Assembly: GCA_964521425.1 (NCBI GenBank)
Contig: CAZFRO010000003.1
Coordinates: 1-64,000, forward strand
DNA length: 64,000 nucleotides
Direction of reading: 5' to 3'
Source of the DNA: Joyebacterum sp964521425
GTDB lineage: Bacteria > Joyebacterota > Joyebacteria > Joyebacterales > Joyebacteraceae
Shown here in pieces: positions 16,231 through 25,320 of this stretch. The notes under the pieces are model-generated. The model searched no databases, was not told the DNA's origin, and worked only from the letters and a program-made list of their open reading frames with translations. Numbering within the stretch: the first letter of the stretch is position 1; every line of letters begins with the position of its first letter. The position numbers and the translations under genes were made by a program.

Positions 16231-17289
16231 ATGGTGCACCCTCTTCGATACGTGCGGAGCACGGGATCCGTCCTCGGCTTCCTGATGGTCGTCCTCTGCC
16301 TGTCCCTTGCATCCTCTCCAGCAAGTGGAGTCGGGAGCGTGAGTACGATTGCGCCGCGCCCGCTGGGCATGGGGGGCGCCTTCGTGGCCGTTCGAAGTGA
16401 ACTCGCAGCCATGGCGTGGAATCCCGCCGCCCTCAATCCCGCGCACTGCCGGACCGGGGTCAACCTGCGCATGCACGCCAACATCCTCGGCGGTCCTGCG
16501 GTGATCAGAGAGACGGGTCTTCTATCCGGAGTGTATACCGAGCCGTTCAGTAGCCTGCCCAGCGGAGAGAAGCTCGTCGTCGCCATCGGGAGCGCCGTCA
16601 AAGGAGTGACGATACGTCGGGGCGGTCTGGCCGTGGGGGTTCTGCTTCTCGAGGAGCAACTGGATCCTGTCGGCCTTGAGGAGGCCAAGGGTCTGTCTGA
16701 TCCCTCTCGTCTTCTGGACGCATACTACTCGACTCTGACAGTCGGCTTCAGTCTGGCGCCGGCCGTCTCCATCGGTCTGAGCCAGCTGATCTTCAGCGGA
16801 TTCGATGAGTCGGAAGAGCGGATCTACGGGGGAGGTCGCATCTACGGCGCAATGCTCGATCCCAACGACCACATCACCATCGGGCTCATCTACTACGATG
16901 TTGCCGACGGGTTTGAGAATTACCGTCTCGAGATCGAGGGACTGGCGAGCCACACCATGAATGCGGGTGTGACGTTCAGGCCGACGAAGAGCCTGATTCT
17001 GGCGTTTGATCTCAGGGACCTGGCCGAGAAGCACTCTGACACGGCGCTTGAGCCCCGAATCGGCGCCGAGTGGAATCTATGGGGACGCGGCGCTCTAAGA
17101 GGTGGTCTCTACCGTGAAGATGACGGTGAATCGGTCGTCCTATCGCTTGGCGCCGGCGCCATCCCTATGATTGCATGTTTCAAGGGCCAAGATGCGCTTC
17201 AAGCCGACAGCTTCGTTCTGGACTACGCGGTCCTGCTCAAGAGGGGGGCCGGACCGCGGCATCTCATCTCTGTTCTGCTTCATTTTTGA
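16231..17289 (+). CDS. Outer-membrane beta-barrel-like protein of the PorV/FadL-like type
   Basis: Exported protein of 352 residues with a signal peptide (VLGFLMVVLCLSLASSPASG). The mature start has the LGMGGAFVAVRSELAAMAWNPAAL motif, shaped like the GMGGA...WNPA signature of PorV/PorQ and FadL-type barrels. Alternating hydrophobic strands follow to the end (LILAFDLRDLAEK, GGLYREDDGESVVLSLGAGA). The function is unknown. The ATG at 16231 appears to be used without a leader. It is followed by a second promoter and by a FlgD-Ig protein and another PorV-type barrel, so this area encodes outer-membrane and surface proteins. Confidence 0.65.
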   Translation: MVHPLRYVRSTGSVLGFLMVVLCLSLASSPASGVGSVSTIAPRPLGMGGAFVAVRSELAAMAWNPAALNPAHCRTGVNLRMHANILGGPAVIRETGLLSGVYTEPFSSLPSGEKLVVAIGSAVKGVTIRRGGLAVGVLLLEEQLDPVGLEEAKGLSDPSRLLDAYYSTLTVGFSLAPAVSIGLSQLIFSGFDESEERIYGGGRIYGAMLDPNDHITIGLIYYDVADGFENYRLEIEGLASHTMNAGVTFRPTKSLILAFDLRDLAEKHSDTALEPRIGAEWNLWGRGALRGGLYREDDGESVVLSLGAGAIPMIACFKGQDALQADSFVLDYAVLLKRGAGPRHLISVLLHF

Positions 17290-17316
17290 CGCTAAGGAGC
17301 CCGGGTTCGTTTGGGC

Positions 17317-17347
17317 TTGACACGACGGACGGATAACGTTGTATCCT
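17317..17347 (+). promoter_or_regulatory. Probable promoter for the FlgD-Ig surface protein
   Basis: Perfect TTGACA at 17317-17322. The -10 is either TTGTAT (17339-17344, spacing 16) or TATCCT (17342-17347, spacing 19). The gene starts at 17404 with GGAGG just before it. Confidence 0.5.
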
Positions 17348-17403
17348 GTTGCGAAGAGGTCTCTTCCGAGGGGCCGTTGCCCAATACAAGATCTGGAGGT
17401 GCT

Positions 17404-19056
17404 ATGCAGAGAGCGACCCCGATCCGATCGGGCTGGCTGGTTCTTGCCATTCTCGCGGGGCTTGCCCAAGCGGCCATGGCAGGGCTGATCACTGGTGCTG
17501 GGGCCATACCGAGCCCCTTCTCGCCAAATGCGGATGGAATCAACGACTCCGCGGCGGTCTTCTACACACTCTCAGACACGGCCGCAGTCGTGGTCTCCGT
17601 GGCAGATTCTACTCACTCGGAGATCCTCATGCTCTGGTCGGGGTCGGAGGGGCCAGGGGAGCATCGGCACTGGTGGGACGGTGATGACCAGAGGACGGTA
17701 GTCCCCGACGGTGGCTACTATTTCCAGATTCAGGCCATCCCTCAGTCCGGAGGACCCGAGGATCTGGAGATTCCGGTCGAGGTCGATACGGAGGCGCCCA
17801 TCATTTGGGATGTAAGCGCGGTTCCCAATCGCTTCACTCCCGATGGTGATGGAGTCGCCGACAGCGTTGCCGTCTCATTCAAAGTGGACTACACGGGTGG
17901 AGGGGGACAGGTCTCAGTCCTCGTGCTTGATCTGGATGACGAGGAGGTGGAACAGCTTTTCTCGTCCGCGGGTGCGGAGTCGGTACTCGTCCACTGGGAC
18001 GGCATGCACAGCGACGGCACCGATTCGCCCGACGGGCTCTACTCGGTGGACATCGAAGCTCGCGATCCGGCCGGCAATGTGTCGTGGACCGAGGTCCTGG
18101 TCGACCTGGATCTGTACGCTCCGTATCTGGACGTTGTCTATCCGGACAGCGGCATGAGCGAGTTCAGAGTCAATGACACGCTCGCGATTGTGAACGGCTG
18201 GGCGTACGACCGCGCGGGTGTCACGAGCGTAGAACTCTCGCTCGACCAGGTGGATTGGGTCGAGATCTCCTTCTCGGGTCCGGACACTGTCTGGTGGGAG
18301 CACACACTCACGTGCACAGACTGCGTTCCCGACACAAACGACGGGGCTCTCTCGGTCTATGTCCGCGGGCATGACGGTGTCGATACGGCCGGCGGAGAGG
18401 GGCACGTCAATGGCAGCGGAACCACTCCGCCCCTTCTCTCCTTCGTCGTCGCGTTTGACGTCGCCGGCCCCTCTCATGACGGGAGCACGATTCAGGACGA
18501 CGACGACATCTACTACCCCGGTCAGACGATCATGATGTGGAGTCAGTGGGACGAAGGCGGTTACGATGTGACGGCCGACTTCAGCGCCGTGGACAGCAAC
18601 TTCGATCCCGAAGATGTGTCTGTCTCCGACTCGGGCACAGGTAAGTACACTGTGAGCTACACGATCTCTTCGGATGCGATCACCCCGGTCTCGTCGGCGC
18701 GCGTGAGAATCGAGGCGGTTGACTACTTCGAGCGCTCTCTCGCCGATTCCTCAGTGACCGTGGTCTTGCTCCCCGGAACTGGTGAGCCATCGGAGCTGTC
18801 GCTCAACTGCAACTTCTTCAATCCGGCGGAAGGCGAAGTGCTGGAAGTGGATCTTGGATCCTATACCGGGCAGATCACCATCGAGATCTTCAACATGACC
18901 GGCACGCTGGTCAGGAGACTGGAAGCCGAGGACGCGGAGAGCCTGACGTGGAACGGTTACGGTGACAGTGACCAATTAGTCGCCAGCGGAGTTTACTTCC
19001 TTAGAATAATCACGGACGAGGGCAACGCTGTCCGCAAGGTAGCCATTGTCAAGTAG
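17404..19056 (+). CDS. Secreted protein with FlgD-Ig-like repeats and a T9SS-like C-terminal domain
   Basis: A 550-residue exported protein. The signal peptide (residues 1-26) is followed by two repeats that open with the same phrase: IPSPFSPNADGINDSA and VPNRFTPDGDGVADSV. Each runs into a FlgD-like Ig unit (GEHRHWWDGDD...VPDGGYYF; SVLVHWDGMHSDG...SPDGLYSV). The last 70 residues (FFNPAEGEV...ITIEIFNMTGTLVRRLE...WNGYGDS...ASGVYFLRI...VRKVAIVK) form a FlgD-Ig/type A sorting-like domain as seen on type IX secretion cargo. The D-rich NADGIND and DGDGVAD loops may bind calcium. It is probably a surface or secreted protein displayed with the downstream PorV-type barrel; the secretion route is inference. 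Confidence 0.75.
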   Translation: MQRATPIRSGWLVLAILAGLAQAAMAGLITGAGAIPSPFSPNADGINDSAAVFYTLSDTAAVVVSVADSTHSEILMLWSGSEGPGEHRHWWDGDDQRTVVPDGGYYFQIQAIPQSGGPEDLEIPVEVDTEAPIIWDVSAVPNRFTPDGDGVADSVAVSFKVDYTGGGGQVSVLVLDLDDEEVEQLFSSAGAESVLVHWDGMHSDGTDSPDGLYSVDIEARDPAGNVSWTEVLVDLDLYAPYLDVVYPDSGMSEFRVNDTLAIVNGWAYDRAGVTSVELSLDQVDWVEISFSGPDTVWWEHTLTCTDCVPDTNDGALSVYVRGHDGVDTAGGEGHVNGSGTTPPLLSFVVAFDVAGPSHDGSTIQDDDDIYYPGQTIMMWSQWDEGGYDVTADFSAVDSNFDPEDVSVSDSGTGKYTVSYTISSDAITPVSSARVRIEAVDYFERSLADSSVTVVLLPGTGEPSELSLNCNFFNPAEGEVLEVDLGSYTGQITIEIFNMTGTLVRRLEAEDAESLTWNGYGDSDQLVASGVYFLRIITDEGNAVRKVAIVK

Positions 19057-19077
19057 AGGAACCTGGGAGGTCCGAGC

Positions 19078-20601
19078 ATGGTATCGAAGCGGTTCGTGGT
19101 TTTCGCTGCGCTGTTTCTTGTGGTGGCTCCGTCTCTCGAGTGCTTGTCACAGGGGACGTCAGGGGCGCAGTTCCTCGGGATAGGCATGGGTGCACGATCT
19201 GTGGGTATGGGTGGAGCGTATGTTTCCCTTGCCGACGATGGTTCCGCGCTCTACTGGAACCCGGCAGGGCTTTCAGAGGCTTCCGGGATGAGGCTCGACG
19301 TGTCTCACGTTTCGTGGCTGGATGATGCTTCATATCAGTATGCATCATTCGCCACACCGCTCGGTTCGAATGCGTCGGTGGGGCTTGCGCTCGAGCAGGG
19401 GTCTCTGTCGTGGGACAACACCGGTGACGGGGCTTTCGAGGCCGGCGACTTCTCCGGCGTCGTCGGCTACGGACGCCGTCTTCGCCCGAACCTCGGAGTG
19501 GGCGGGAGTCTGAAGTACCTATCGAGTTCGCTCGGGGACGCCAGCGCGTCATCCTATGCCCTTGATGTCGGCGCCGTCTATACGCTGTCGAGATCGGTCA
19601 GGGTCGGCGCCGCTGTCAGGAATCTGGGTCCCGGACTGACCTTCGAGGGTGAGAGTGATCCGCTGCCTGCGACGATCACGATCGGCGGCTCGTATCTCTG
19701 GAGGAACTCCGTCTTCGCGCTCGACTTCGAGAAGGTGAACGACCTGGAAGTCACCACGCGCGCCGGCGTGGAGTATTCCCCCGTGCGCTATCTCGATCTG
19801 CGAGGTGGGATGATACTCGGTGGTGAGGCGGCTCTCTCGTCCTTCACCGGAGGTGTCGGTCTCAACTGGGACGAGCGGTGGGCCGTCGACTACGCCTATC
19901 GTCCAAGCGATCTCGGTGGGACGCACTGGCTGGCATTGTCGGCCGCACTCGGCGGGGCCTCGGCTGAGGAGACAGAGGGCGCGATCTACAGAGCGGCACC
20001 TGAAGAACTGACGATTCCGACATCGAACATCAACGTTCTCACCGATCTCGCGCGTACCGTGATAGGCTCCGCCCTGGACAAGATGGGCATCCCGGCAGGC
20101 GCCGAGGTGAAAATCGGCCAGATCGACACGCACGGGGCAGACTGGCTGGTGCAGTCCATCTTCCTGGAGGAACTGACCGACCGGGGTCACACAGTGAGGA
20201 CATCCGCAACGCTGCCCGGTGGGGGCAACATGGTAGCCCCAGTCGACGCAGTGGAATCGTATGACGTGTCCTACCGGATCGTGTCCTGCGACGTCACCTA
20301 CCCGCGTGTGTGGCGGGAGTGGATGGTGGGGGCAAGGAAGGTTGAGCGCCGGTCGTCGGTCGATATCTACTTCCAGCTTGCCGACGATTCAAACGCCATC
20401 GTATGGGCCGGCAGCGAAGAGCGCGAGCGCCGTGACATTGTGCCCGGTTCGCGACTCGAGGCCCTGGGCACCCCGGGACAGGCATTCACGTCACCCGAGA
20501 TCGAACCGGGTGGATGGGACAAGGTCATCGAACCGGTTGTCGTGGCCGGGATCGTGGGGGGGCTCATCTACCTCTTCTACACAAGCAAGTCGAGCGAATA
20601 G
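19078..20601 (+). CDS. PorV/PorQ family barrel fused to an extra C-terminal domain with a membrane segment
   Basis: Residues 1-305 form a PorV/PorQ-type outer-membrane barrel: signal peptide, FLGIGMGARSVGMGGAYVSLAD and ALYWNPAGL, then repeated strands. PorV works in type IX secretion as a cargo shuttle. Residues 315-480 are an additional soluble domain I cannot name (LTDLARTVIGSALDKMG, VQSIFLEELTDRGHTV, SVDIYFQLADDSNAIVWAGSE). Its helix-then-strand layout recalls the FlgO/LpoB/CsgG-type fold. A hydrophobic helix ends the protein (IEPVVVAGIVGGLIYLFY, about 485-502). Standard PorV is about 330-400 residues, so this is an extended form. It lies 21 bases after the FlgD-Ig gene. Confidence 0.75.
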   Translation: MVSKRFVVFAALFLVVAPSLECLSQGTSGAQFLGIGMGARSVGMGGAYVSLADDGSALYWNPAGLSEASGMRLDVSHVSWLDDASYQYASFATPLGSNASVGLALEQGSLSWDNTGDGAFEAGDFSGVVGYGRRLRPNLGVGGSLKYLSSSLGDASASSYALDVGAVYTLSRSVRVGAAVRNLGPGLTFEGESDPLPATITIGGSYLWRNSVFALDFEKVNDLEVTTRAGVEYSPVRYLDLRGGMILGGEAALSSFTGGVGLNWDERWAVDYAYRPSDLGGTHWLALSAALGGASAEETEGAIYRAAPEELTIPTSNINVLTDLARTVIGSALDKMGIPAGAEVKIGQIDTHGADWLVQSIFLEELTDRGHTVRTSATLPGGGNMVAPVDAVESYDVSYRIVSCDVTYPRVWREWMVGARKVERRSSVDIYFQLADDSNAIVWAGSEERERRDIVPGSRLEALGTPGQAFTSPEIEPGGWDKVIEPVVVAGIVGGLIYLFYTSKSSE

Positions 20602-20613
20602 GGAGGTCACAGG

Positions 20614-21393
20614 ATGTCGTTTCTAGAGCCTCGCGCACGCGCGGGAGTTACTTCTCTTCTCTTAATCGCAGTCATTGCGCTCGCTCTCGGTTGTTCGCCG
20701 ATCCCGGAGTTCGGCCAGACCAGCGCGGAGGACGTGTACGCAATAGGGCAGGAAGCGCGGGAGCGTGGGGACTACATGGTGGCCATCGAGGCCTTCAAGC
20801 GCGTTTCGATGTCCTGGCCCCTGGATGAGCTGGCGGACGATTGCCTGATGGGGTTGGGGGACGCATACCTCGACATGGACGACTACGCATCCGCCGAAGG
20901 GGAGTACTTGAGACTGCTCTCCGACTACCCCCGATCCAACCTTGTGCCCGAGGCTGAGTACAAGCTTGGGATTGTTTACTTCGAGCAGTCGAAGCCCGCC
21001 GCGCTGGATCAAGCGACGACCGACGAGGCCATCGAGCAGTTCAGGCGCTTCTTGCGTACATACCCGGATGGTGAGTTCTCGGATGGCGCGAGGGAGCACC
21101 TGGAAGAACTGATATCCCGCCTGGCGCAGAAGGACTTCGAAACGGCGATGCTCTACATGAAGCTCGGAAGCCCAGTCGCGGCCGAAGTCTACCTGAAGTC
21201 GATTCCCCTTGAGTATCCGGACACCCCCTGGGCTCCCAGAGCGCTGCTCGAGCTCGTGCGAAACTACGTTGCAGCTGGGGAGACGGCGCACGCGGGGGAG
21301 ACGCTCAGGCGTCTGGATGAGTCGTATCCGAACACCGCTGAGGCCGAGGAAGCAGGGAATCTCCTGGCTGAGCCGGGTGGCTCTGAGGAGTAG
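20614..21393 (+). CDS. bamD: Outer membrane protein assembly factor BamD (YfiO-type lipoprotein)
   Basis: Lipoprotein of the BAM complex, 259 residues. A lipoprotein signal ends in the lipobox LALGC (Cys at about 27). Five TPR-like helical repeats follow (YAIGQEARERGDYMVAIEAFKRVS, ADDCLMGLGDAYLDMDDYASAEGEYLRLLSDYP, ...EAIEQFRRFLRTYPDGEF, YLKSIPLEYPDTPWA), the usual BamD layout. GGGAGG precedes the ATG. The BamA gene is 19 kb downstream. It precedes nadD, polA, coaE and prfB on the same strand, with 19 bases to nadD. Confidence 0.82.
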   Translation: MSFLEPRARAGVTSLLLIAVIALALGCSPIPEFGQTSAEDVYAIGQEARERGDYMVAIEAFKRVSMSWPLDELADDCLMGLGDAYLDMDDYASAEGEYLRLLSDYPRSNLVPEAEYKLGIVYFEQSKPAALDQATTDEAIEQFRRFLRTYPDGEFSDGAREHLEELISRLAQKDFETAMLYMKLGSPVAAEVYLKSIPLEYPDTPWAPRALLELVRNYVAAGETAHAGETLRRLDESYPNTAEAEEAGNLLAEPGGSEE

Positions 21394-21412
21394 GATCCAG
21401 AGGAGGCCGCTC

Positions 21413-21994
21413 GTGGCGACAGGGCTGATGGGAGGGACCTTCGATCCGATCCATATCGCACACCTCATAATCGCAGAGGTGGCGTTGGAACAGTGCGGCC
21501 TCGATCGTATTCTGTTTGTTCCCGCTCCCCGCCCTCCTCACAAGACAGAAGGCGGGGTGAGTTCGATCGAGGACCGGATCGAGATGGTCCGGCTCGCGAT
21601 TGAGGATAATCCCCGTCTTGAACTGTCTGATATCGAGACGCGACGCGAAGGCAAGTCGTACACCATCGAGACAGTCCGCGAAGTGAGGCGCTTGCTCGGT
21701 CCGGGTGAACGCATCTGTTTCATCATGGGAGCCGACAGTCTGACACAGCTCTCAACGTGGAAGGCGCCGGAACACCTGCTCGACGAGATCGAGGTCGTCG
21801 TCGCCGGCAGACCGGGAGTGAACGAACGCGACGCCGATCCTGCGGCGCTTGAGAAGGTGCTCATTCTCGATAGTCCCCTCATGGAGATATCAAGCAGCCA
21901 CATCAGATGGCGTGCGAGGGAGGGACGCTCGATTCGTTACCTTGTTCCAGCGGCCGTCGAATCCTACATCAGAGAGAAGAACCTCTACTCATGA
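21413..21994 (+). CDS. nadD: Nicotinate-nucleotide adenylyltransferase
   Basis: Adenylates nicotinate mononucleotide to deamido-NAD in NAD biosynthesis. It has the nucleotidyltransferase motif GGTFDPIHIAHL near the start, then FVPAPRPPHKTEG, FIMGADSLTQLSTWKAPEHLL and the C-terminal ISSSHIRWRAREGRSIRYLVP, all NadD hallmarks. The length is 193 residues from GTG 21413, which has AGGAGG 7 bases upstream. The frame is open further upstream, inside bamD, but that part is a shadow. It overlaps polA by four bases. nadA and nadB are 30 kb away. Confidence 0.93.
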   Translation: MATGLMGGTFDPIHIAHLIIAEVALEQCGLDRILFVPAPRPPHKTEGGVSSIEDRIEMVRLAIEDNPRLELSDIETRREGKSYTIETVREVRRLLGPGERICFIMGADSLTQLSTWKAPEHLLDEIEVVVAGRPGVNERDADPAALEKVLILDSPLMEISSSHIRWRAREGRSIRYLVPAAVESYIREKNLYS

Positions 21995-24690
21995 CCAGCG
22001 TCGAAGCTGCAGGACGGGGCACCCCGGTCCTCTGTCTTATCGACGGGAGCGCCCTGGTCTACAGATCACACTACGCCTTCATCCGGAACCCACTCGTTAA
22101 CTCGAAGGGCGAGAACGTGAGCACCACCTTCGGGTTCATAACGTCGGTGATGGATCTGCTCGACCGGTTTGCGCCGGAGTACGTCGCGGTTGTCTTTGAC
22201 ACCCCTGAGCCGACATTCCGTCACGAGATGTTCGAGGACTACAAGGCGACGCGGGAGGCAGCTCCTGATGAGATGATCTCGCAGCTCCCGATGATCAGGG
22301 AGGCCATCGATGCACTTGGGATCGCCGTGATCGAGTCCCCGGGCTACGAGGCTGACGATTGTATAGGAACACTGGCTGTCCGTGCCCGCCCGCTCGGTAT
22401 TCACACGATCATCGTTTCGGGCGACAAGGATTTCTATCAGCTCGTCTGCGATGATGTCTCTATCTACAACCCCAGCAAGAAGACCGAGTACAATGCCGAC
22501 GGCGTTGTAGAGAAGTTCGGTGTGCCGCCCAAGCAGGTCATCGAGGTCCTTGGTCTCATGGGGGACTCGTCGGACAATGTCCCGGGAGTTCCGGGGATCG
22601 GGAAGAAGACGGCCGTCGATCTCATCCGGTCGTTCGGGACCATCGAGGACGTGCTTGCGAATCTGGACTCCGTGAGCGGCACCAAGAGGCGCGAGAATCT
22701 CGATGTGTATCGGGATCAGGCGATTGAGAGCCGGGTTCTCGTCACGATCGAACTCAATGCTCCGGTCGAGGTGGGCGTTCTGGATCTGTCAAACGGACCC
22801 GTGGATGTCGAGCGCGCAACGGAGCTTCTCAAAGAACTGGAGTTCCCATCGCTTCTGAAGCGTCTGCCGGTCGCGAAGACCGACTCCAGCGAGTTCGAGT
22901 ACACGATTACTAAGTCTATTCCTGAACTCGACCAGCTCGTTCTTGAACTTGGCCAGGCGCGCGCGTTCGCAGTCGATCTCGAGACGACGTCCCTTGATCC
23001 CCTTTCAGCAGACATAGTCGGCGTATCCGTTTCCTGTGCCGCTCGTAAGGGCACGTATGTCCCCGTCAAGAAGAAGGGATCTCCCGGTGTCCAGAAGAGG
23101 AGCCTGCTCAAGCGACTGCGCCCTCTTCTGGAGAACGCCGATATCAGGAAGTATGGACAAAACCTGAAGTACGACTACGAGGTCTTGAGAGTGCACGGTG
23201 TCGAGATGCGCGGCATCGAATTCGACACGATGCTGGCCTCCTACCTCCTGGATCCGGGGAAGCGCCGCCACAACCTCGCTGGTCTCGCGCTCGAGTACTT
23301 GGGAAGGAGCGTCACCCCGATAGAGAGTCTGATAGGGAAGGGTGCGAACCAGCTCTCGTTCGCGGATATCGACGTGGAAAGGGCCGCCGATTACGCCTGT
23401 GAGGACGCCGAGGTTGCATACGCACTGACTGATGAGCTGCGGCCCAAGCTCAAGAGCGCCGGTCTCGCGCCGCTCATGGCGGAGGTCGAGATGCCGCTTC
23501 TGCGCGTGCTGGCGCACATGGAACTTGAAGGTGTCGCTCTTGATACCGGCATTCTGTGTAAGTTGGGCGATCGCTTCGGGAAGACGATAGGTGAACTCCG
23601 CGCGAGCGTGCATGAGCTCTCAGAGGTTGAGTTCAATATCGACTCCCCCAAGCAGGTGAGCGAGGTTCTCTTCGAACGTCTTGGGCTTCCGAGAGGGAGG
23701 AAGACCAAGACGGGGTACTCGACGGACAACAGGGTCCTGAGCGATCTCAGCCACGAGCACGAGATAGCGCGTCTGATACTGTCGTATCGTCAGCTCACGA
23801 AACTGAAGTCGGGCTATCTCGATGCGCTTCCAAGACTCGTGAACGTGAACACCGGACGCGTTCACACGTCTTTCAACCAGGCTGTCACGGCTACGGGGCG
23901 GCTCTCGAGCAGTAACCCCAATCTTCAGAATATCCCGACCAGGACTGCGCTTGGGCGGGAGATCAGGAAGGCCTTCGTCGCTGGTGACGGATCTGTCCTG
24001 ATGTCGGCGGACTACTCCCAGATCGAACTCAGGATCATGGCTCACATCTCGGGCGATGAGAACATGAAGGCGGCGTTCGATGAGGGGAAAGATCTCCACA
24101 GAGCCACAGCCGCGCTGATACTCGAGAAGAACGAGGAGGACGTCGAATCGTCTGAGCGTGACTGGGCGAAGACCGTGAACTTCGGGATCATGTACGGCAT
24201 GAGTTCGTTCGGGTTGGCCCGGCAGCTCGGGATCTCAAATGATGCGGCCGCGATCTTCATCGACCGGTACTTCGAGAGCTACCCGGCCGTGCTCGCCTAC
24301 ACCGAGCGTGTCAAGCAGGAGGTCCTCGACACCGGGTATGTCTCAACGCTCCTGGGACGAAGGCGCAGCGTGTCGGGGCTCGATTCGGAGAACGGACGCA
24401 TCCGGGGAATGGCTGAGAGGGTGGCCGTGAACACCCCGATCCAGGGAAGCGCTGCCGACATGATCAAGGTGGCGATGATCGGACTCGCAGACCGGATCGA
24501 GAGGGAGAAGCTCCCGTGTGCTCTGATCCTTCAGGTTCATGATGAACTCGTTCTTGAGGTGGAGAGAGGCGCGGTCGACGAGCTTGCCTCGATCGTCCGC
24601 GAGGAGATGGCAAGACCCAAAGGGGTCGAGCTGTCGGTTCCTGTCGTCGTCGATATCGGGCACGGCAATAGTTGGTTCGAGGCGCACTGA
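21991..24690 (+). CDS. polA: DNA polymerase I
   Basis: Repair and Okazaki-fragment polymerase, 899 residues. All three domains are present. The 5'-3' exonuclease (1-290) shows LIDGSALVYRSHYAF, YEADDCIGTLA and GDSSDNVPGVPGIGKKTA. The 3'-5' exonuclease (about 300-500) keeps its metal ligands in VDLETTSLDPL, the KYGQNLKYDYE region and YACEDAEVAY, so proofreading should be active. The polymerase domain (about 510-899) has SADYSQIELRIMAHIS, the finger helix KTVNFGIMYGMSSFGLA, TPIQGSAADMIKVAM and QVHDELVLEV. The ATG at 21991 overlaps the nadD stop. Confidence 0.96.
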   Translation: MTSVEAAGRGTPVLCLIDGSALVYRSHYAFIRNPLVNSKGENVSTTFGFITSVMDLLDRFAPEYVAVVFDTPEPTFRHEMFEDYKATREAAPDEMISQLPMIREAIDALGIAVIESPGYEADDCIGTLAVRARPLGIHTIIVSGDKDFYQLVCDDVSIYNPSKKTEYNADGVVEKFGVPPKQVIEVLGLMGDSSDNVPGVPGIGKKTAVDLIRSFGTIEDVLANLDSVSGTKRRENLDVYRDQAIESRVLVTIELNAPVEVGVLDLSNGPVDVERATELLKELEFPSLLKRLPVAKTDSSEFEYTITKSIPELDQLVLELGQARAFAVDLETTSLDPLSADIVGVSVSCAARKGTYVPVKKKGSPGVQKRSLLKRLRPLLENADIRKYGQNLKYDYEVLRVHGVEMRGIEFDTMLASYLLDPGKRRHNLAGLALEYLGRSVTPIESLIGKGANQLSFADIDVERAADYACEDAEVAYALTDELRPKLKSAGLAPLMAEVEMPLLRVLAHMELEGVALDTGILCKLGDRFGKTIGELRASVHELSEVEFNIDSPKQVSEVLFERLGLPRGRKTKTGYSTDNRVLSDLSHEHEIARLILSYRQLTKLKSGYLDALPRLVNVNTGRVHTSFNQAVTATGRLSSSNPNLQNIPTRTALGREIRKAFVAGDGSVLMSADYSQIELRIMAHISGDENMKAAFDEGKDLHRATAALILEKNEEDVESSERDWAKTVNFGIMYGMSSFGLARQLGISNDAAAIFIDRYFESYPAVLAYTERVKQEVLDTGYVSTLLGRRRSVSGLDSENGRIRGMAERVAVNTPIQGSAADMIKVAMIGLADRIEREKLPCALILQVHDELVLEVERGAVDELASIVREEMARPKGVELSVPVVVDIGHGNSWFEAH

Positions 24691-24708
24691 ACGCAAGCCG
24701 AGGTGAAG

Positions 24709-25320
24709 ATGATCAAGATCGGTCTCACGGGTGGAATCGGTTCAGGGAAGAGCGAGGCCGCGCACGCGCTCGCTCGACTTGGAGCGCACGTGGTCATTGC
24801 AGACGACCTTGCAGTCGACCTGGTGGCACCCGGGTCGCCGGTTCTCGACGCTCTCGTCGAGGAGTTCGGGGACGGGGTCCTTCTCCCCGATGGGCGGCTG
24901 AACCGTGCGGGACTTGCAGAGGTGGCGTTCGCCTCAGGCGAAGCTATCAAGCGGCTGAACTCCGCGACACACCCGCCGCTTGTGAATGCCATAAGGAAGA
25001 CCATCGAGCGTGTGGAGAGGGCAGGGGATGTCGACGTGATTGTCGTGGACGCCGCTCTACTTGCAGAGTGGGGCATTCTGGACCTCTTCGACATCGTGCT
25101 TGTTATTGATGCGTCGCTCGAGACCAGGTTCAACAGGCTTGCCGGAGTGGGGCTCTCGAGGGACGCCGCTCTGGCCAGGATGCGGGCGCAGCTTCCACGC
25201 GATCGACTCCTGGACGCGGCGGATGTGGTGATTGAAAACGACGGCACGATCGAGGAGCTTGGTGAGAGGATCAGAACATTCTGGACGGAGCGCGTGTCCG
25301 GGGGAAGGAACGACGCATGA
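24709..25320 (+). CDS. coaE: Dephospho-CoA kinase
   Basis: Last step of coenzyme A synthesis. P-loop GLTGGIGSGKSEAAHALARLG at the N-terminus, the ADDLA and HPPLVNAIRK region, DAALLAEWGILDLFD and the lid segment of CoaE, ending in VVIENDGTIEEL. The length is 203 residues. GAGGTG lies three bases before the ATG at 24709; a GTG two codons earlier is possible. It overlaps the prfB start by four bases (ATGA), so the two are probably translated together. Confidence 0.93.
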   Translation: MIKIGLTGGIGSGKSEAAHALARLGAHVVIADDLAVDLVAPGSPVLDALVEEFGDGVLLPDGRLNRAGLAEVAFASGEAIKRLNSATHPPLVNAIRKTIERVERAGDVDVIVVDAALLAEWGILDLFDIVLVIDASLETRFNRLAGVGLSRDAALARMRAQLPRDRLLDAADVVIENDGTIEELGERIRTFWTERVSGGRNDA

